A stretch of 64,000 nt of DNA from Argopecten irradians (taxonomy: Eukaryota; Mollusca; Bivalvia; Pectinida; Pectinidae), in NCBI RefSeq assembly GCF_041381155.1, contig NC_091135.1, positions 57,425,997 through 57,489,996 on the forward strand, in the 5' to 3' direction. Positions 44,410 to 58,259 of this stretch are shown piece after piece. Numbering within the stretch: position 1 is the first letter of the stretch; each line of letters starts with the position of its first letter. The notes beneath the pieces were generated by a model. The model was not told the DNA's origin, ran no database searches, and worked only from the letters and a program-made list of their open reading frames with translations. The position numbers and the translations under genes are program-made.

Positions 44410-46580
44410 ATAATAGGGGGAACAGGGTTGACGGAGAGGGTAAAGGGTACAGGTTTGATGGAGAGGGTAGCGGGTACACGGTTGAAGGTAGAGGGTAGAA
44501 GGTACAAGGTTGAAGGTATAGGTAGAAGGTACAAGGTTGAAGGTAGAGGGTAGAAGGTACAAGGTTGAAGGTAGAGGGTAGAAGGTACAAGGTTGAAGGT
44601 AGAGGGAAGGTAGAAGGTACAAGGTTGAAGGTAGAGGATAGAAGGTACAAGGTTGAAGGTAGAGGATAGAAGGGTACAAGGTTGAAGATATAGGTAGAAG
44701 GTACAAGGTTGAAGGTAGAGGGTAGAAGGTACAAGGTTGAAGGTAGAGGGTAGAAGGTATAAGGTTGAAGGTAGAGGGTAGAAGGTACAAGGTTGATGGT
44801 AGAAGGTACAAAGGTTGAAGGTAGAGGGTAGAAGGTATAAGGTAGAAGGTAGAGAGTAGAAGGTACGAGGTTGAAGGTAGAGGGTAAAAGGTACAAGGAA
44901 GAAGGTAGAGGATAGAAGGTACAAGGTTGAAGGTATAGTGTAGAAGGTACAAGGTTGAAGGTAGACGGTAGAAGGTACAAGGTTGAAGGTAGACGGTAGA
45001 AGGTACAAGGTTGAAGGTAGAGGATAGAAGGTACAAGGTTGAAGGTAGAGGGTAGAAGGTTCAAGGTTGATGGTAGAGGGTAGAAGGTACAAGGTTGAAG
45101 GTAGAGGATAGAAGGTACAAGGTTGAAGGTAGAGGGTAGAAGGTTCAAGGTTGATGGTAGAGGGTAGAAGGTACAAGGTTGAAGGTATAGTGTAGAAGGT
45201 ACAAGGTTGAAGGTAGAGGGTAGAAGGTATAAGGTTGAAGGTAGAGGGTAGAAGGTACAAGGTTGAAGGTAGAGTGTAGAAGGTACAAGGTTGAAGGTAG
45301 AGGGTAGAAGGTATACGGTTGAAGGTAGAGGGTAGAAGGTACAAGGTTGAAGGTAGAGGGTAGAAGGTACAAGGTTGAAGGTAGAGGGTAGAAGGTATAA
45401 GGTTGAAGGTAGAGGGTAGAAGGTACAATGTTGATGGTAGAAGGTACAAAGGTTGAAGGTAGAGGGTAGAAGGTATAAGGTAGAAGGTAGAGAGTAGAAG
45501 GTACAAGGTAGAAGGTAGAGGGTAAAAGGTACAAGGAAGAAGGTAGAGGATAGAAGGTACAAGGTTGAAAGGTAGAGAGTAGAAGGTACACGGTTGAAGG
45601 TAGAGAGGTAGAAGGTACAAGGTTGAAGGTAGAGGGTACAAAGGTTGAAGGTAGAGAGGGTAGAAGGTATATACGGTCGAAGGTAGAGAGTAGAAGGGTA
45701 CAAGGTTGAAGGTAGAGGATAGAAGGTATACGGTTGAAGTAGAGAGTAGAAGGTACAAAGTTGAAGGTAGAGGGTAGAAGGTATACGGTTGAAGGTAGAG
45801 AGTAGAAGGTACAAGGTTGAAGGTAGAGGGTAGAAGGTACAAGGTTGAAGGTCGAGGGTAGAAGGTATAAGGGTAGAAGGTAGAGAGTAGAAGGTACAAG
45901 GTAGAAGGTAGAGGGTAAAAGGTACAAGGAAGAAGGTAGAGGATAGAAGGTACAAGGTTGAAGGTACAGGGTAAGGTACAAGGAGAAGGTAGAGGTAGAA
46001 GTTAAGGTGAAGAAGGGTAGAAGGTAATTGAAGGTGAAGGTAGAGGTAGAAGGTACAAGTTGAAGGTGAGAGTAGAAGGTAAGGTTGAAGGTAGAGATAG
46101 AAGGTACAAGGTTAGGTAGAGGATAGAAGGTACAAGGTTGAAGGTAGAGAGTAGAAGGTACAAGGTTGAAGGTTAGAGAGTAGAAGGTACAAGGTTGAAG
46201 GTAGAGGGTAGAAGGTACAAGGTTGAAGGTAGAGGTAGAAGGTACAAGGTTGAAGTAGAGGGTAGAAGGTATACGGTTGAAGGTAGAGAGTAGAAGGTAC
46301 AAGGTTGAAGGTAGAGGGTACAAAGGTTGAAGGTAGAGGGTAGAAGGTATACGGTCGAAGGTAGAGAGTAGAAGGTACAAGGTTGAAGGTAGAGGGTAGA
46401 AGGTATACGGTTGAAGGTAGAGAGTAGAAGGTACAAGGTTGATGGTAGAGGGTAGAAGGTATACGGTTGAAGGTAGAGAGTAGAAGGTACAAGGTTGAAG
46501 GTAGAGAGTAGAAGGTACAAGGTTGAAGGTAGAGGGTAGAAGGTACAAGGTTGAAGGTACAGGGTAGAAGCTACAATAGG
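44410..46580. repeat. Large 28-bp minisatellite, about 75-80 copies
   Basis: Unit AAGGTAGAGGGTAGAAGGTA followed by CAAGGTTG. The plus strand is nearly free of C, with one C per unit, so purine and G+T asymmetry is extreme over about 2.2 kb. Variants (GAGAGTAG, GTATACGG, GGTTGATGG) are mixed, and 44,810-44,900 resembles 45,435-45,545, indicating block duplications. Because 28 is not a multiple of three, all three minus frames read the same YLLPSTFNLVPSTLYLQPC text in rotation; the long frames there (up to 545 codons) are repeat by-products. Confidence 0.97.
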
Positions 46581-49500
46581 CCATGGGCTAGGAGGGTCCC
46601 ACATGCACCCCCCCCCCCCCCAAAACCTCCGAACCAATATTTTTCTGAACCCTTATGACCCACTGATCACAAATCCAAATGTTAACATTGCATAAGTTGG
46701 GATGAACTTCCGGTTATGACGTCATCAAGATGGCCGCCATCTAGAATTTCACTAAAAATTGAAAAATAGTCATAACATTAACATTTTTCAACCGAAGTAG
46801 ACAAATGAGGTACCAAAATGACCACAATAGAACAACAAATACATATCAGGACCAAAAAATCCAATATATGTAGTGATTTCTACGCAGGAAATGAAAAAAT
46901 CGGATTTAAAGATCAAAAATGGTGATTTTTCAGCAAATTTTTCATATTTTGTTTGACGCAGCAAAAATGTTTCCCAACAGCAATCTATTATTTCTAATAA
47001 GTTTTTTGACCACTTGTCAATCAGTTTAAGCAACAAAAACAACCAAAACCAATGTTAACATCGTATAAGTTCCGGTAATGACGTCATCAAGATGGCCACC
47101 ATCTCGAATTTCACTGAAAAATGAAAAATAGTCATAAACATTGGCATTTTTCAACTGAAGTAGATAAATGAGGTATCAAAATGACCACAATAGAACAACA
47201 AATACATGTCGTGACCAAATAAGCCAATATATGTAGTGATTTGAACGCAGGAAATGAAAAAAATAATATTTTAAGCTCAAAAATGGTAATTTTCCAGCAT
47301 TTTTTCATATTTGGCTTGACGCAGCAAAATTGTTTCCCAACAACAAATTGTTATTCACAATCAGTTATTTGACCTCTTATCAATCTGTTAAAAACAACAA
47401 CAACAAAAATATATAGAAATGCAAAAAAAGAATTATTGTTATACCCTCAATTTGATAGATTAGCAGCGTCTCAAAAATAACACAACACCTACTGATAGCG
47501 TAACAAATGTAACCTAAGCTAAGCCTGTGTATCCATTAATATCATTAACAGTTCCCAAAGCGTTTGTGTCTTTGAAAATGAGCACATTCATTGTTTATTT
47601 CCTATGCATAGCATAAGCAAAATGCCATATGGTTACTACAATATCACTAATATGTCTTTCACTGGTTCTCAATGATAACCATTATCATTGTGCGTGCTTT
47701 CTCGCCTCACTGACCTATCCACTGAAGAGACGCGGCATATCTGGTAGCTGGTACATGCAGTCCGAATCAGAGTACTCGAGATATCAGTATTCAATTCGTC
47801 GAAATGTGACACTGCATAACCAGTGTTGTTCTAGCCTTTTATGACCCATCCATGACCAGAGTTCATATCAGGAACAACAGGTTCAGGGATGTGGGATCTC
47901 TTTCAGATTCTAACATATCGTACGTATATGCTGTTTCAGACTTCTCCGGCATAATGGAAATTACACCAGATGCACATTCTTCCAATGGCAGAATTGGTTC
48001 TCTTAAGCACATAACTCCATAATTCGTATGAAGTACTATTCATCAATCTTGTGGACCCTCGTGCAACCATAAATGGCACTGGTGATATCATCGAGGTCAT
48101 TAATGAGGGCATAAATGTTAAATGTTTTTTCATTGGTCTGACTTTTCCCACTCCCTTGAAGGTGCTGGTTGTGTCACATCTGGTGTATGCGCAAAGAGAC
48201 CATTGAAGACTCTCCAGTAAAAAGTTCTCTAAAGTGATTTCCAGAATTGGCAAAGAGAGAAACTTCACTGCAGACCTCATTTATGACCTCAAAGAATCCA
48301 CCTGTGCCACCTATGGTCACTGAGGTTCACAAGAATTAGGAATTGTGCTTCATACGAATTAAGGAGAACCAACTCAACCCTCCACAGAATGTTGATCTGG
48401 TGTCTTTTCCATCATGCCGGGGAAGTCTGGAACATCATATACGATATGTGAATCTAGGTGAAACTAGGTTGGAAACAGGAAGAGCTCCCACATCCCTGAA
48501 GCCGATGTTTCTGATCTTAACTCTGACCATGGACAGTTGACAAGTTAGAACCACGATGCTAACCCGGTAATGTAATGTCACATCAGGTCACCGAGGTCGA
48601 AGACGACACTCTGGCGAGAAAGCACGCACAACGAAAATGATTAGCATTAAGAACTAGTGAAAGAAATATGTGACACTGTAGTAACCATCTTATATCTTGC
48701 GTTATACACAGGAAATAAACAATGGATGTGCTCATTCTAAAAGACACAATATGTTTCGAAAAGTGTCATGGTATTTACGGAACTTTAATTTGATACCCTA
48801 TAGCTATTAGTTAGCGTTTTGCTGTAATAATTCAGTTTGAGAGGCTACTAGTCTACAAAATTTCGAGCATGAAAATGGATTATTTTGAAGTCCCACTTAG
48901 ATATTCAGCCAACTTTAAATTCAAATTTGTTAAGATATAAATCGTCAATAGCCAATGTTATATTCAGGAAATTCCAATACACCAGGAAACTGTAGTGTTA
49001 GCGGTTTGGAAAAAAATAACAATCATATGCCGCATCCAGTGATGTTTTGTAAACCAAATGATGGTATAACAAATCTCTGTTGCATTTCTATATATTTTTG
49101 TTGTTGTTGTTTTAACAGATTGATAAGAGTTCAAATAACTGATTGTGAATAACAATTTGTTGTTGGGAAACAATTTTGCTGCGTCAAGCCAAATATGAAA
49201 AAATGCTGAAAAATTACCATTTTTGAGCTTAAAATATTATTTTTTTCATTTCCTGCGTTCAAATCACTACATATATTGGCTTATTTGGTCACGACATGTA
49301 TTTGTTGTTCTATTGTGGTCATTTTGATACTTCATTTGTCTACTTCAGTTGAAAAATGCCAATGTTATGACTATTTTTCATTTTTCAGTGAAATTCGAGA
49401 TGGTGGCCATCTTGATGACGTCATAACCGGAACTTATACGATGTTAACATTGGTTTTGGTTGTTTTTGTTGCTTAAACTGATTGACAAGTGGTCAAAAAA

Positions 49501-49912
49501 CTTATTAGAAATAATAGATTGCTGTTGGGAAACATTTTTGCTGCGTCAAACAAAATATGAAAAATTTGCTGAAAAATCGCCATTTTTGAGCTTTAAATCC
49601 GATTTTTTCATTTCCTGCGTAGAAATCACTACATATATTGGATTTTTTGGTCCTGATATGTATTTGTTGTTCTATTGTGGTCATTTTGGTACCTCATTTG
49701 TCTACTTCGGTTGAAAAATGTTAATGTTATGACTATTTTTCAATTTTTAGTGAAATTCGAGATGGCGGCCATCTTGATGACGTCATAACCGGAAGTTCAT
49801 CCCAACTTATGCAATGTTAACATTTGGATTTGTGATCAGTGGGTCATAAGGGTTCAGAAAAAATATTGGTTCGGAGGTTTGGGGGGGGGGTGCATGTGGC
49901 CTATTATGTATA
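46573..49912. mobile_element. 3.3-kb Foldback (FB)-type transposon with arms of about 1.5 kb
   Basis: Left end AATAGGCCA ... CATGCACCCCCCCC, AAACCTCCGAACC is mirrored at 49912 (GGTTCGGAGGTTTGGGGGGG, TGCATGTGGCCTATT). The arms pair to the centre: 46640-47400 with 49080-49860, 47560-47710 with 48610-48760, and 47940-48115 with 48268-48440. A loop of about 150 bp is left at 48116-48267. Each arm contains two tandem direct repeats of about 360 bp (46680-47045 and 47050-47400), each with GACGTCATCAAGATGGCC. Outer parts are near identical between arms, inner parts diverged. No transposase domain was recognised. Confidence 0.9.
47936..48280 (-). other. Open frame inside the foldback arm, unrecognised
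   Basis: 115 codons on the minus strand spanning the loop and the inner left arm. The matching part of the right arm (48268-48440) is broken by stops. It may be a relic of a mobilisation protein or a chance frame; no motif supports either. Confidence 0.2.
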
Positions 49913-51694
49913 CCTGCCTTTGGTATTATCTAAGTAAGTTTGTTTAGCAAAAAGACATGCGAGTCGTTTTCATATGTTTAATCATCAATTATGTTGGTTT
50001 TTGATATTTCGACATATTTAAAAAAGTAAAAAGAATTTTCACGTGATCATGGAATAATAAACAACTAGTTTTTACTAATGCAGTTACATACTTTAGTGTG
50101 AAATAAACTAGACATATTTTTATTTCAAGAAAATGTCCGAGATGAAATCCAACATTATACTCATAAGATTCATATGTTTTGTTCAATTACTTTACATCAC
50201 ATGAATAGCAGACAGCAGTGCACATGTAAGTTATATTACGCCATCTTTTCAAAATATTATAGCTCCTGTTGTTTTTTTTTGGTAGATACACTCTGCTCTG
50301 GGATATGAGTATAATGAGTATAATAACTGCAGACTAAATGGCTCCTAAAATGATCTCCAGCATAAATCTGGAGTATATAAACCACGTAGATTTACGGTAC
50401 ATTGTAATGTATACATAAGCTTTATAAATTAATTTGGCTGAACGTTGGTGTTGATGTTGCAAAATTTTATCGAGGGTCTTTGGTTTGTCTCTCTCCTACA
50501 GCGCACTGGTCTTTGCAATGACCAATCGATTTTTCCAGTAATTATCTACGTAAAATTGAAATATCATTGTCTATATGCACAAGAGAAAGCAAGCGTTTGT
50601 TACCCTCCGAATCTTTTTTGTTGTTATTTCGCCGTTATTCGTATATGATTTTGGAGATGGTTTGTCCTTCAAAATTGGCATATTGTCAATATTAAGAAAA
50701 ATTAAACGTCTGGAGTTTGCACGGTGCATGATTTATTTCATTGAATGCCAATCCAATCCGTATAAAATATACTCATTTCTTTGACAATTTAAGTTTGTTT
50801 TATCACGAAAGCTTATCATCTCTGTCTATTTCCAGACAAAATAAAGTGCTGTGGAGAATCAAGTGTCGCATCTCAATCCCCCACAACTAAATATACGTCT
50901 ATCCATGGCTGCAGTCTGGGCTAAATGTATTGCTTCATTTATTTCATCAGACTTAATAGTTTTTACAAATGAATGCTGTCAACGATATTTCTGAAATATA
51001 AATAAAGTCAATACATAGTCCATCAGAAATACATCTTGAAATCTTGAAAGTCTCCATGAAAACGTTGACACATATTGCAATTGTGATGAATTTCCATGCC
51101 TAACCAAACAGCTTGATTCTGTATTTCTATCATCATGTCTACTACTTTCTTTGTCCATCCATTGTGACGCTAGTCGTACTATTCTTGTCGTTGATAGCCA
51201 CTATGACGTTATAAATGAAGATTGATTTATGGTATATACTAAAATACTGTTTTCATCACCACGTCGGGCGAGCGCCGACGTTACCGAGGGATAAATAATC
51301 GCCCCTTTCCTATTTTTTTTATTTACAATAATTATATTATCAAATCTTTAACTAATGACAAAAATTGTTTGCAGATAGCACATTTCTCTTAAAAGTAATG
51401 AACACCACGACATCCATTAGATACCGTTAACAAAGTTAGAAATATTGATAAATGGTCCAAAAATTTACAACTTAACACATCTGTATTTATAACTTTTAGT
51501 ACCAAGAGCAAAATGGTTTGTACTAATATCATACCGGTACTTGACACAACATATACACATCTGGGTGTGGTTTTCTCTGTAGATGATAGATGGTGTTATC
51601 ACATCATTTATATTTATGATAGAGAATATAATTTGCTTAAATCAAAAACATTAAAACACCTATAATGTTGTATAAAACTAACCATTTGTTTGTT
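49913..51694. other. AT-rich intergenic sequence
   Basis: No exon, RNA gene or structured repeat supported. Confidence 0.4.
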
Positions 51695-52090
51695 TGTTTG
51701 TTTAATTCAATTAACGTCCTATTAACATATTAATAGCCAGTATCATATAGAGACGGCTTCCTATGGATGCGTCGTGTTGCGTGTGTGAAGTGCCGTGTGT
51801 GTATTTTGGGAGACTGTGATAAATTCGGTATATAGCGGAACTCTTGCTCTTTTTATATTTCTGTATCACTGAAGCATGTCGCCGAAGACACCGAGCAACA
51901 CACCCCACCGGTCACATTATACTGACAACGGGCAAGCCAGTCGTCCGACCCCCTTTATGCTGAGCCCTAAGCAGGAGCCGATACTACTATAGACTATAGT
52001 GTATCTCGGTCAGGGGACAGAACCCAGAGCTTTTCTCACAGAGGCGAGCGCCCAACAGAAGGCTAAACGTGTGGCGGTGTCAAGGGAGAC
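51695..52090 (+). mobile_element. Dispersed molluscan repeat family D, copy 1
   Basis: Contains TTAACGTCCTATTAACA, GTGTGTGAAGTGCCGTGTG, TATCACTGAAGCATGTCGCC, GAAGACACCGAGCAACACA and CTCACAGAGGCGAGCGCC, in the same order as 57225-57640. Non-coding, SINE- or LTR-like in size; class not determined. Confidence 0.8.
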
Positions 52091-52234
52091 GTTAGGAAGA
52101 ATAAAGTAAGGTAGGAAGAAAGAAAAGATAAGATCCTATTCATATAGCATTCGAACCTTTAGAGTTCTGTATAGGTATATATTTTTTGATATATGTAATG
52201 AAGAAAAAGTAAATCTTCTTGAATCGAGACAAGT

Positions 52235-52560
52235 TGGATGGTTGGTTCATTTCCGTGCTATTAACATCCAATGTATTATAATAAAGGTCTCCCCTGTATA
52301 CAATGTGTATGTGTAAATGTTATGCATGTTTTGGGAGTCTGTGGTAGGTTCGTGTTGTGTTTCTTTGCAATAGTAGAAACTCTATATTATAGTTCTGCTA
52401 TTCTACTGATACATACAGCCAGACCCAGGAAAGCACACTCTCGGTCACATTGTACTAAAAATGGGCTATGGTGTGGTTCAACCAGGAGAATGAACCCAGG
52501 GGCGAGCACTCAACTTAATGTCAAAAATGAAGCGGTGCCAAGGAAGAGTTCTCTGGTAAT
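52235..52560 (+). mobile_element. Dispersed repeat family D, copy 2 (decayed)
   Basis: Shares TTTTGGGAGTCTGTGGTA, TTCGTGTTGTGT, CTCGGTCACATTGTACT and CCCAGGGGCGAGCACTCAAC with copies 1 and 3, with more substitutions and a deletion in the middle. Confidence 0.65.
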
Positions 52561-55500
52561 TAACAACTCAGTCCGGAAGAAGAGTCCAAATAAGTTACAA
52601 AGTTTAGTCACCTTTTTACGATTCATGGAATTGGCACTGTAGGTACAATTTTAACCTTCTGTTATGCAGGACAAATGTATATAAACGCATTGCTACCTGT
52701 AGAATCTAATAAAAACCCTGCCTTGCTTATTGTTTGATTTTTTGTTTTATTTGAAATGAATTTGATAAAATAAACCCGCTAGGTAAAATTAGCATTATTC
52801 CTGGGATAACGTCGAAGAAAGTGTGCATTGTTATATCAACCGAATGGAAAAACCTTTGTGGCACGCTCCAAATTAAAGATGATTTAAAGTACATGTAGAG
52901 GGTTCACACCAACTACATTTCTAGTTAGTTTTCTTTCATTGGTACTTGTATCTACCAAATGTTATCAAAATGTTATCATTTGGTAGTCACAAGGGTCTTT
53001 TTACCAGGAAAACTAAAAACATGGAAAAATATAAATCCTTTAAACAGGATAGTTTCTGACAATCCAAACGTGTAAGGTAACATACAACCTGAAGTCAACA
53101 TTACCTGAAGATAACCTTTTTTCACTTTTTATTATTCCCACAGCAAAATCGGAAACCCGCACATAATTGCTAATGATGACGATTCACAGTTTCAAAGGTG
53201 AGGTTGCGAAATCCGCCCACGCTCCGATTTTTTTTCCTTCAAATTTTGCAGTGTTAAAGGGCTAACTACTTTATATGTACTTTTTATCTATTTTGATTTT
53301 TTTAAAGGCATAAAGGGTCTAAAATGATGTTTTCTTACCATACTTTGGGCATGTGTCCACCTTTTGAACACATTTTTTTTTTTATTATTTTTGTTAATAA
53401 AAGACACTCATTCTTTATTTTATACCCATTTATAATGATAGTTACTAATTATTTTTGTATAGGTTGAAATGTAGCCAGGATTGTTTTCTCTAAAAAATCA
53501 GTTTTTGCCCTAGATGACTGTAAATTCAAAATTGATTATAGATAACAACAATTAGTGATAAAATGTTGTAAACTAACATTTAAACTTTACAATTTTACAA
53601 TTAGTGCATTTTATACTTGTATTTTCCCTAACAGTACAAAAAGCTCAACAACTAGATGTGCTCTTGGGTGAAATAAATATGATTCAAGTTTCTTTTTAAA
53701 ATCAGAAATCAAATAATTATTGGAAACAACTATATTCTCGTCAGCAACTCAAATCAAAAGATACAATCTGAGATTATCCACCCCTCTTATATAAATAAAA
53801 CTATTTTAACTTGAATTAAAAATGACTAAAGAGGTAAACAGAGTTACATTTAATTTTCAAATAAAATAAGTTTAATCTAAAAACAATACTAGCACTACTA
53901 GTTTTGACCAATCAAGGGGCCATTATTTCGTTACAAAGAAGTGTTGCTATCTCATTCGGCATACCACATAACTTAAATGTATCAATACTTATATTCAAAA
54001 ATATCTAAATAAATAATTTAGAATATTTAACAAAGGCCTATTTTGGCATGTTTGTGAAGGTATTTTTTAATGAAAATGAATACGAAGAATTCAGGCCCTT
54101 TAGGCCTATTCAAAACCACTAAAGGAAAAAGTATTGTCATTTTAAAGGGAAAACTAGTACATTTTTGTAGTACTTTCGATATTCAAAGTTTCAAGAAAAT
54201 TGTTTCTATTGATTTTTAACATTAGCTTGAACACCACCTTTTAATGTTCTGTACTTGTCCAATGGCAGTAACTGTTTGAAAGCGGGAGCGACAATAGATG
54301 TGTCGGAAATTGAACCGGGCGATAATATAATTACCTCCCCTAGCGGGTACTCCCTCGCCCTAAGATGTAAGTTTATTAGAACCTGTTTTATTGCACACAG
54401 AACGTCTATAGTCCATCGTTCATACCATTGTTTTAACAGTGACACATAGGACCACGTCTCTATAAACAATTATCGGTTCTGCTGGTGAAAAGATTAAAGT
54501 GTCTGACGTTCGACAATAAGCCCTCTATTCTAGGACTGCGCGAGTTTGTGTCCAGAATGAAATATTTACCAGGTACTAACCGTTGGTCAATGATTAAAAT
54601 TACTACTTTTCGCCGTCATTTAAACCATAATACATCCTTAACGAAACAAACGAGTTAATAGGATGTAACAAAACAGTCAATTAATTGTTTTTGTTTGAAC
54701 ATTTTTTTATTTGGTTCAGTGCCCTGTTCACAGCGAAGGTCAATAAAGGACGGTCCCCCATGTATGTAATTTGTTGACGTGACAGTATGTGAATGTCGGT
54801 ATGTTTTTGGAATCTGCTACATATGTTATGCCTTCTTGTGATAATACAACTCTTACCATTTTATATATGGCAAAATGTTTTATTAATGATAAATTGTTAA
54901 GGATGAGAACTTACAACCTATTAACGAAGCAACTTTTGCCTTTGATATGAACGTTAAGATTAAAAAAAAAAAAAAAAAAAGGATTTTCATTTACATTTCA
55001 AGAGATTCTTGTCAATCTATGCTACTCATCAAAAACTTCTGAATCAGCTGTCCTATTATCTATATATCATACCAAGGTAATACCAACAAACAAGATAGAA
55101 ATACATCCTTAACTAAAATATGCTATAATCAAATAAATAACATCAAATAGAAGTTAGAATGAGGATAAGGTAAGTATTACCACACCACAACTTTTATTAC
55201 TACATCCATGCATCTGAAGTGAAATCAGAGATTATTTTATTAAATGGTGAAAATATATGTGGTATTTTTAACAATCAGAACCTATATATTTAAGCTACCC
55301 GTTTATGGAAGGTTAAATGTAAGAAATACACACTAATCAGCAGAAGAGGGAAATGTAAAATGCTGAAAATACGGCTATACTACGATCAGCTGTCTGATTG
55401 TATTTGTAACATGGCTCCAGAAAACAAAGGAGAAGGTGTGATGAATGTATATCTGCCGTTATTTACGGTAAAGTTATATCCCAAGATAGTTTGAAGCGAT

Positions 55501-57060
55501 GCCTGAATGGCTGGTCTCTATTCTGATTAGAACCACTGTAGTCAATATGTCCTTGAAGACAGAAATACTGGTGGAAAAATAGACGCCATTTTATCTGCAG
55601 GACGAATGTTCTGTCACGAAGGGCGTGATCCTCGTAAAAAAACCATGGTGGCACTTTTTCCGGCTATCAAATCAGATTGGCTCTACAAACGTTTTAACTT
55701 ATTAAGGTTTTCAAGGCATAGTTTGCCCAAGCTAAGATTGGCTTCGCAAATACGCCATAAAAGTAATATAATGTACTTTGTTGTAATTATTATCTTTGAA
55801 AGATGAAATAAGTATCGCATTTGATGAATTTTTCCTTTTTTTTTTATAATTATTCGTATTCCTGGTGGCGTTGGTGACGTGAAGAATATGTAATAGTCAT
55901 ATACTTATGTAGCTCTTACTTTATGTGTATCATTTTATAAAATAATACTTTTAATCGTTCTGGCATTTTGTAACATACATTTAGAAAAAATAGAGTAAAC
56001 AATGTGAAATAGGTAGATACAAAAAGCGCACCAAATATTAACTTAAGTATTTGAGATAAAATTTCAGATTAATAAAACAAATCAGCTCTAGAATGTCGTA
56101 TGTAATCAATAACAGTTTTAACAATACACAGATATTGTTCCGCCATTATAAAACTGTTTGTACTAACATTAATTATGTTACTCTGTATATGTTTATGAAG
56201 ATTCAGTGTTACAGAGTTAAGTTAGTTATTTGTGCCAGTTTGCATATGTGATTTGAAAGAGGGTTACAATACATATGTCGAAATTCACACGAGAAAATGA
56301 TTTCCTTCCCTTCCTTATGGTCACACTGTCGCCCCCAGAAGTAAATTCGTGAGAACCCGTTTCACTAAAGGAAAATCTCATGCTATTAATGCTTTATCTA
56401 ATGAGCACAGGCATGCACATCTCCCGTGTGATAGTCACCATTGGTGTGACTCTATACAGTCTAAAGCTAGTTTACAAAATGTGGGTGGATACCATGCAGG
56501 TAGAAGAGCCTTCAGTAAACTGTTGTTCCCATGGTATGACCGGTTGAATGGCAGAAATATACTATCTTTTCTATTTCATACCTCTTTTTATCTCTAATGA
56601 CGTCTCGCTTTGATATTTAAAGACATATTCCGTTTTATAAGAAAAGGTGTATTAAAAAAAAAAAGAGCAATCTTAAATTTTGCATAGGCCGAAATACTAT
56701 GTAAATATATTCAGATTGACCGGAAGTTCTTTTTAAAAAAACTTTATCATGTCCAAAAATAAATAAATTGACTCAGATACCAAAATAAAACATTCAAAAA
56801 CTGAAATATTTGTAAACATAACATCCATTTTCCTTTCCAACTTACTGGTATTAAGATTCAAATGAAGAGGTGTCGATTTCGTAAGGCAGTACTATAACTC
56901 ATCCCAATGACAACATAATAAGAAAGATTTGTTTTATTACAGCATAGTCGATTATATTTCCGGGTCAAAATAATCAAGATTTCAACAAAAACTCTTTTAT
57001 TTGGGGGCGATGACTGAAAAAAGGAGATAATACTGATATAACGATTCTGGTCGGATCGAT
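52561..57060. other. AT-rich intergenic region
   Basis: Contains a 20-nt A-run near 54962, a SINE-body fragment at 54567-54600 (TTTACCAGGTACTAACCGTT), and several short frames (54206-54469, 55463-55806, 56349-56597) without splice or family support. No gene called. Confidence 0.4.
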
Positions 57061-57640
57061 AGCCGCCAACCAAGCCGCTTGGTAGCTTGGTAGAGCATCC
57101 GGCAAGAGTTTGGATAGTCCCGTGTTTGAAACCGTTCTGGTCGTGCATTTTCTCGCTCTTACCACAATAACCATGTTAGTGCTTCATGGAATTTGCCTCT
57201 GTCCATTTGGTATTCATACTGGCTATGAATGCCAACTGAAAGACGTTCAATGCTTAATTAACAACCAGGGTCATTTAAGGACAGCATCCAGTGTAGATTG
57301 TTTCTTGCGCGTGTGAAGTGCGAAGTGCGTGTTTTGGGAAACTGTGCTATGTTCGTGTTGCGTCTTCTTGTAAAGTGGCAGTTGAACTCTTTCCGTTTTT
57401 ATAATATAGTGCTATATCACTGAAGCATGCCGAAGACACTAAGCTACACTTCCTACTCGGTCACATTATACCGAAAAGTTCACAACGGGGAGACCAGTCG
57501 TCCCACATCCTTAATGCCGTGCACTTAGCAGGAGCAGTAACTACTAGTTTTATAGACTACACAGTGTGTGTTGGCTAGGGGATCGCCCAGAGCCTTCCTC
57601 ACAGAGGCGAGCGCTTATCTGAAAGGTCATGTGCAGGAGG
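57061..57640 (+). mobile_element. tRNA-like head followed by family D repeat, copy 3
   Basis: At 57080-57135 the plus strand has a tRNA-like A-box (TAGCTTGGTAGAGCATCCGG) and B-box (GTGTTTGAAACC). The family D text follows from about 57225: TATCACTGAAGCATGCCG, AAGACACTAAGCTACACTTC, GGAGACCAGTCGTCCCAC, CTCACAGAGGCGAGCGC. Confidence 0.65.
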
Positions 57641-58259
57641 ACTGTGTGTCGACCAATAGCGGGACAGAATTTTCACAACGGAAATAACGTCGTCGTTGAT
57701 ATATCTCGATTAAAAGTATGAAATTCAAAGATGCTGAATAATTTTCCAAATCTGATTTTTTTAATGATAACTACTACTACTAGAATTCTGTATTTTTCGG
57801 AGTATCCGAAAATCGATCCGTGCCGTTCAAGCTCTCCACCTTAACTGATTACAAAGTACAACACATATGATTATATAATACAAACACAAAATATTAACAA
57901 CTGACATTTAGAACTCGTCTCACTTGTCAGTGGTCTTGCAGGTGAATTAATTAACTTGTCCATTGTCCTGGGGATAAGTGTCATACCTAGTTTGACCGGT
58001 GTCCTTAATACTACTCAATTTACACCTAAAGGTACATAGATACACTTACTAAACAGTTAAGCTGACAACAATAAATAGCATAATTATGAATAACAATATC
58101 AAAAGTAAACATTTGATCAAAAACTTTCATTACTACAGTAACATACATTGTAACATATCAAAATGATTTAAGCGAAATTGTGGAATTAGCAATTTCGAAA
58201 TATGTAAGAGATCGTATGTACATAAATGTTCTAACAAGCACCTTTTCCTTATGAAAGGA
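57641..58259. other. AT-rich flank of the 60-bp repeat gene
   Basis: Would be the 3' flank of the minus-strand repeat protein frame. Nothing else supported. Confidence 0.4.

Noticed and set aside
44221..46637. Minus-strand open frames of 126-545 codons reading YLLPSTFNLVPSTLYLQPC repeats
   Set aside because: They are the 28-bp minisatellite read in rotating frames. All three frames give the same text, and the openness follows from base skew and not from coding.
46788..47042. 84-codon frame present in both arms of the foldback element (also 49460-49714)
   Set aside because: It appears twice only because the arms are inverted copies; it has no motif, and the internal direct-repeat copy of the same sequence does not keep the frame.
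54206..54469. Overlapping frames on both strands around a GC-richer patch
   Set aside because: No splice sites or family match, and part resembles the GGGTACTCC...CTC segment of the SINE body.
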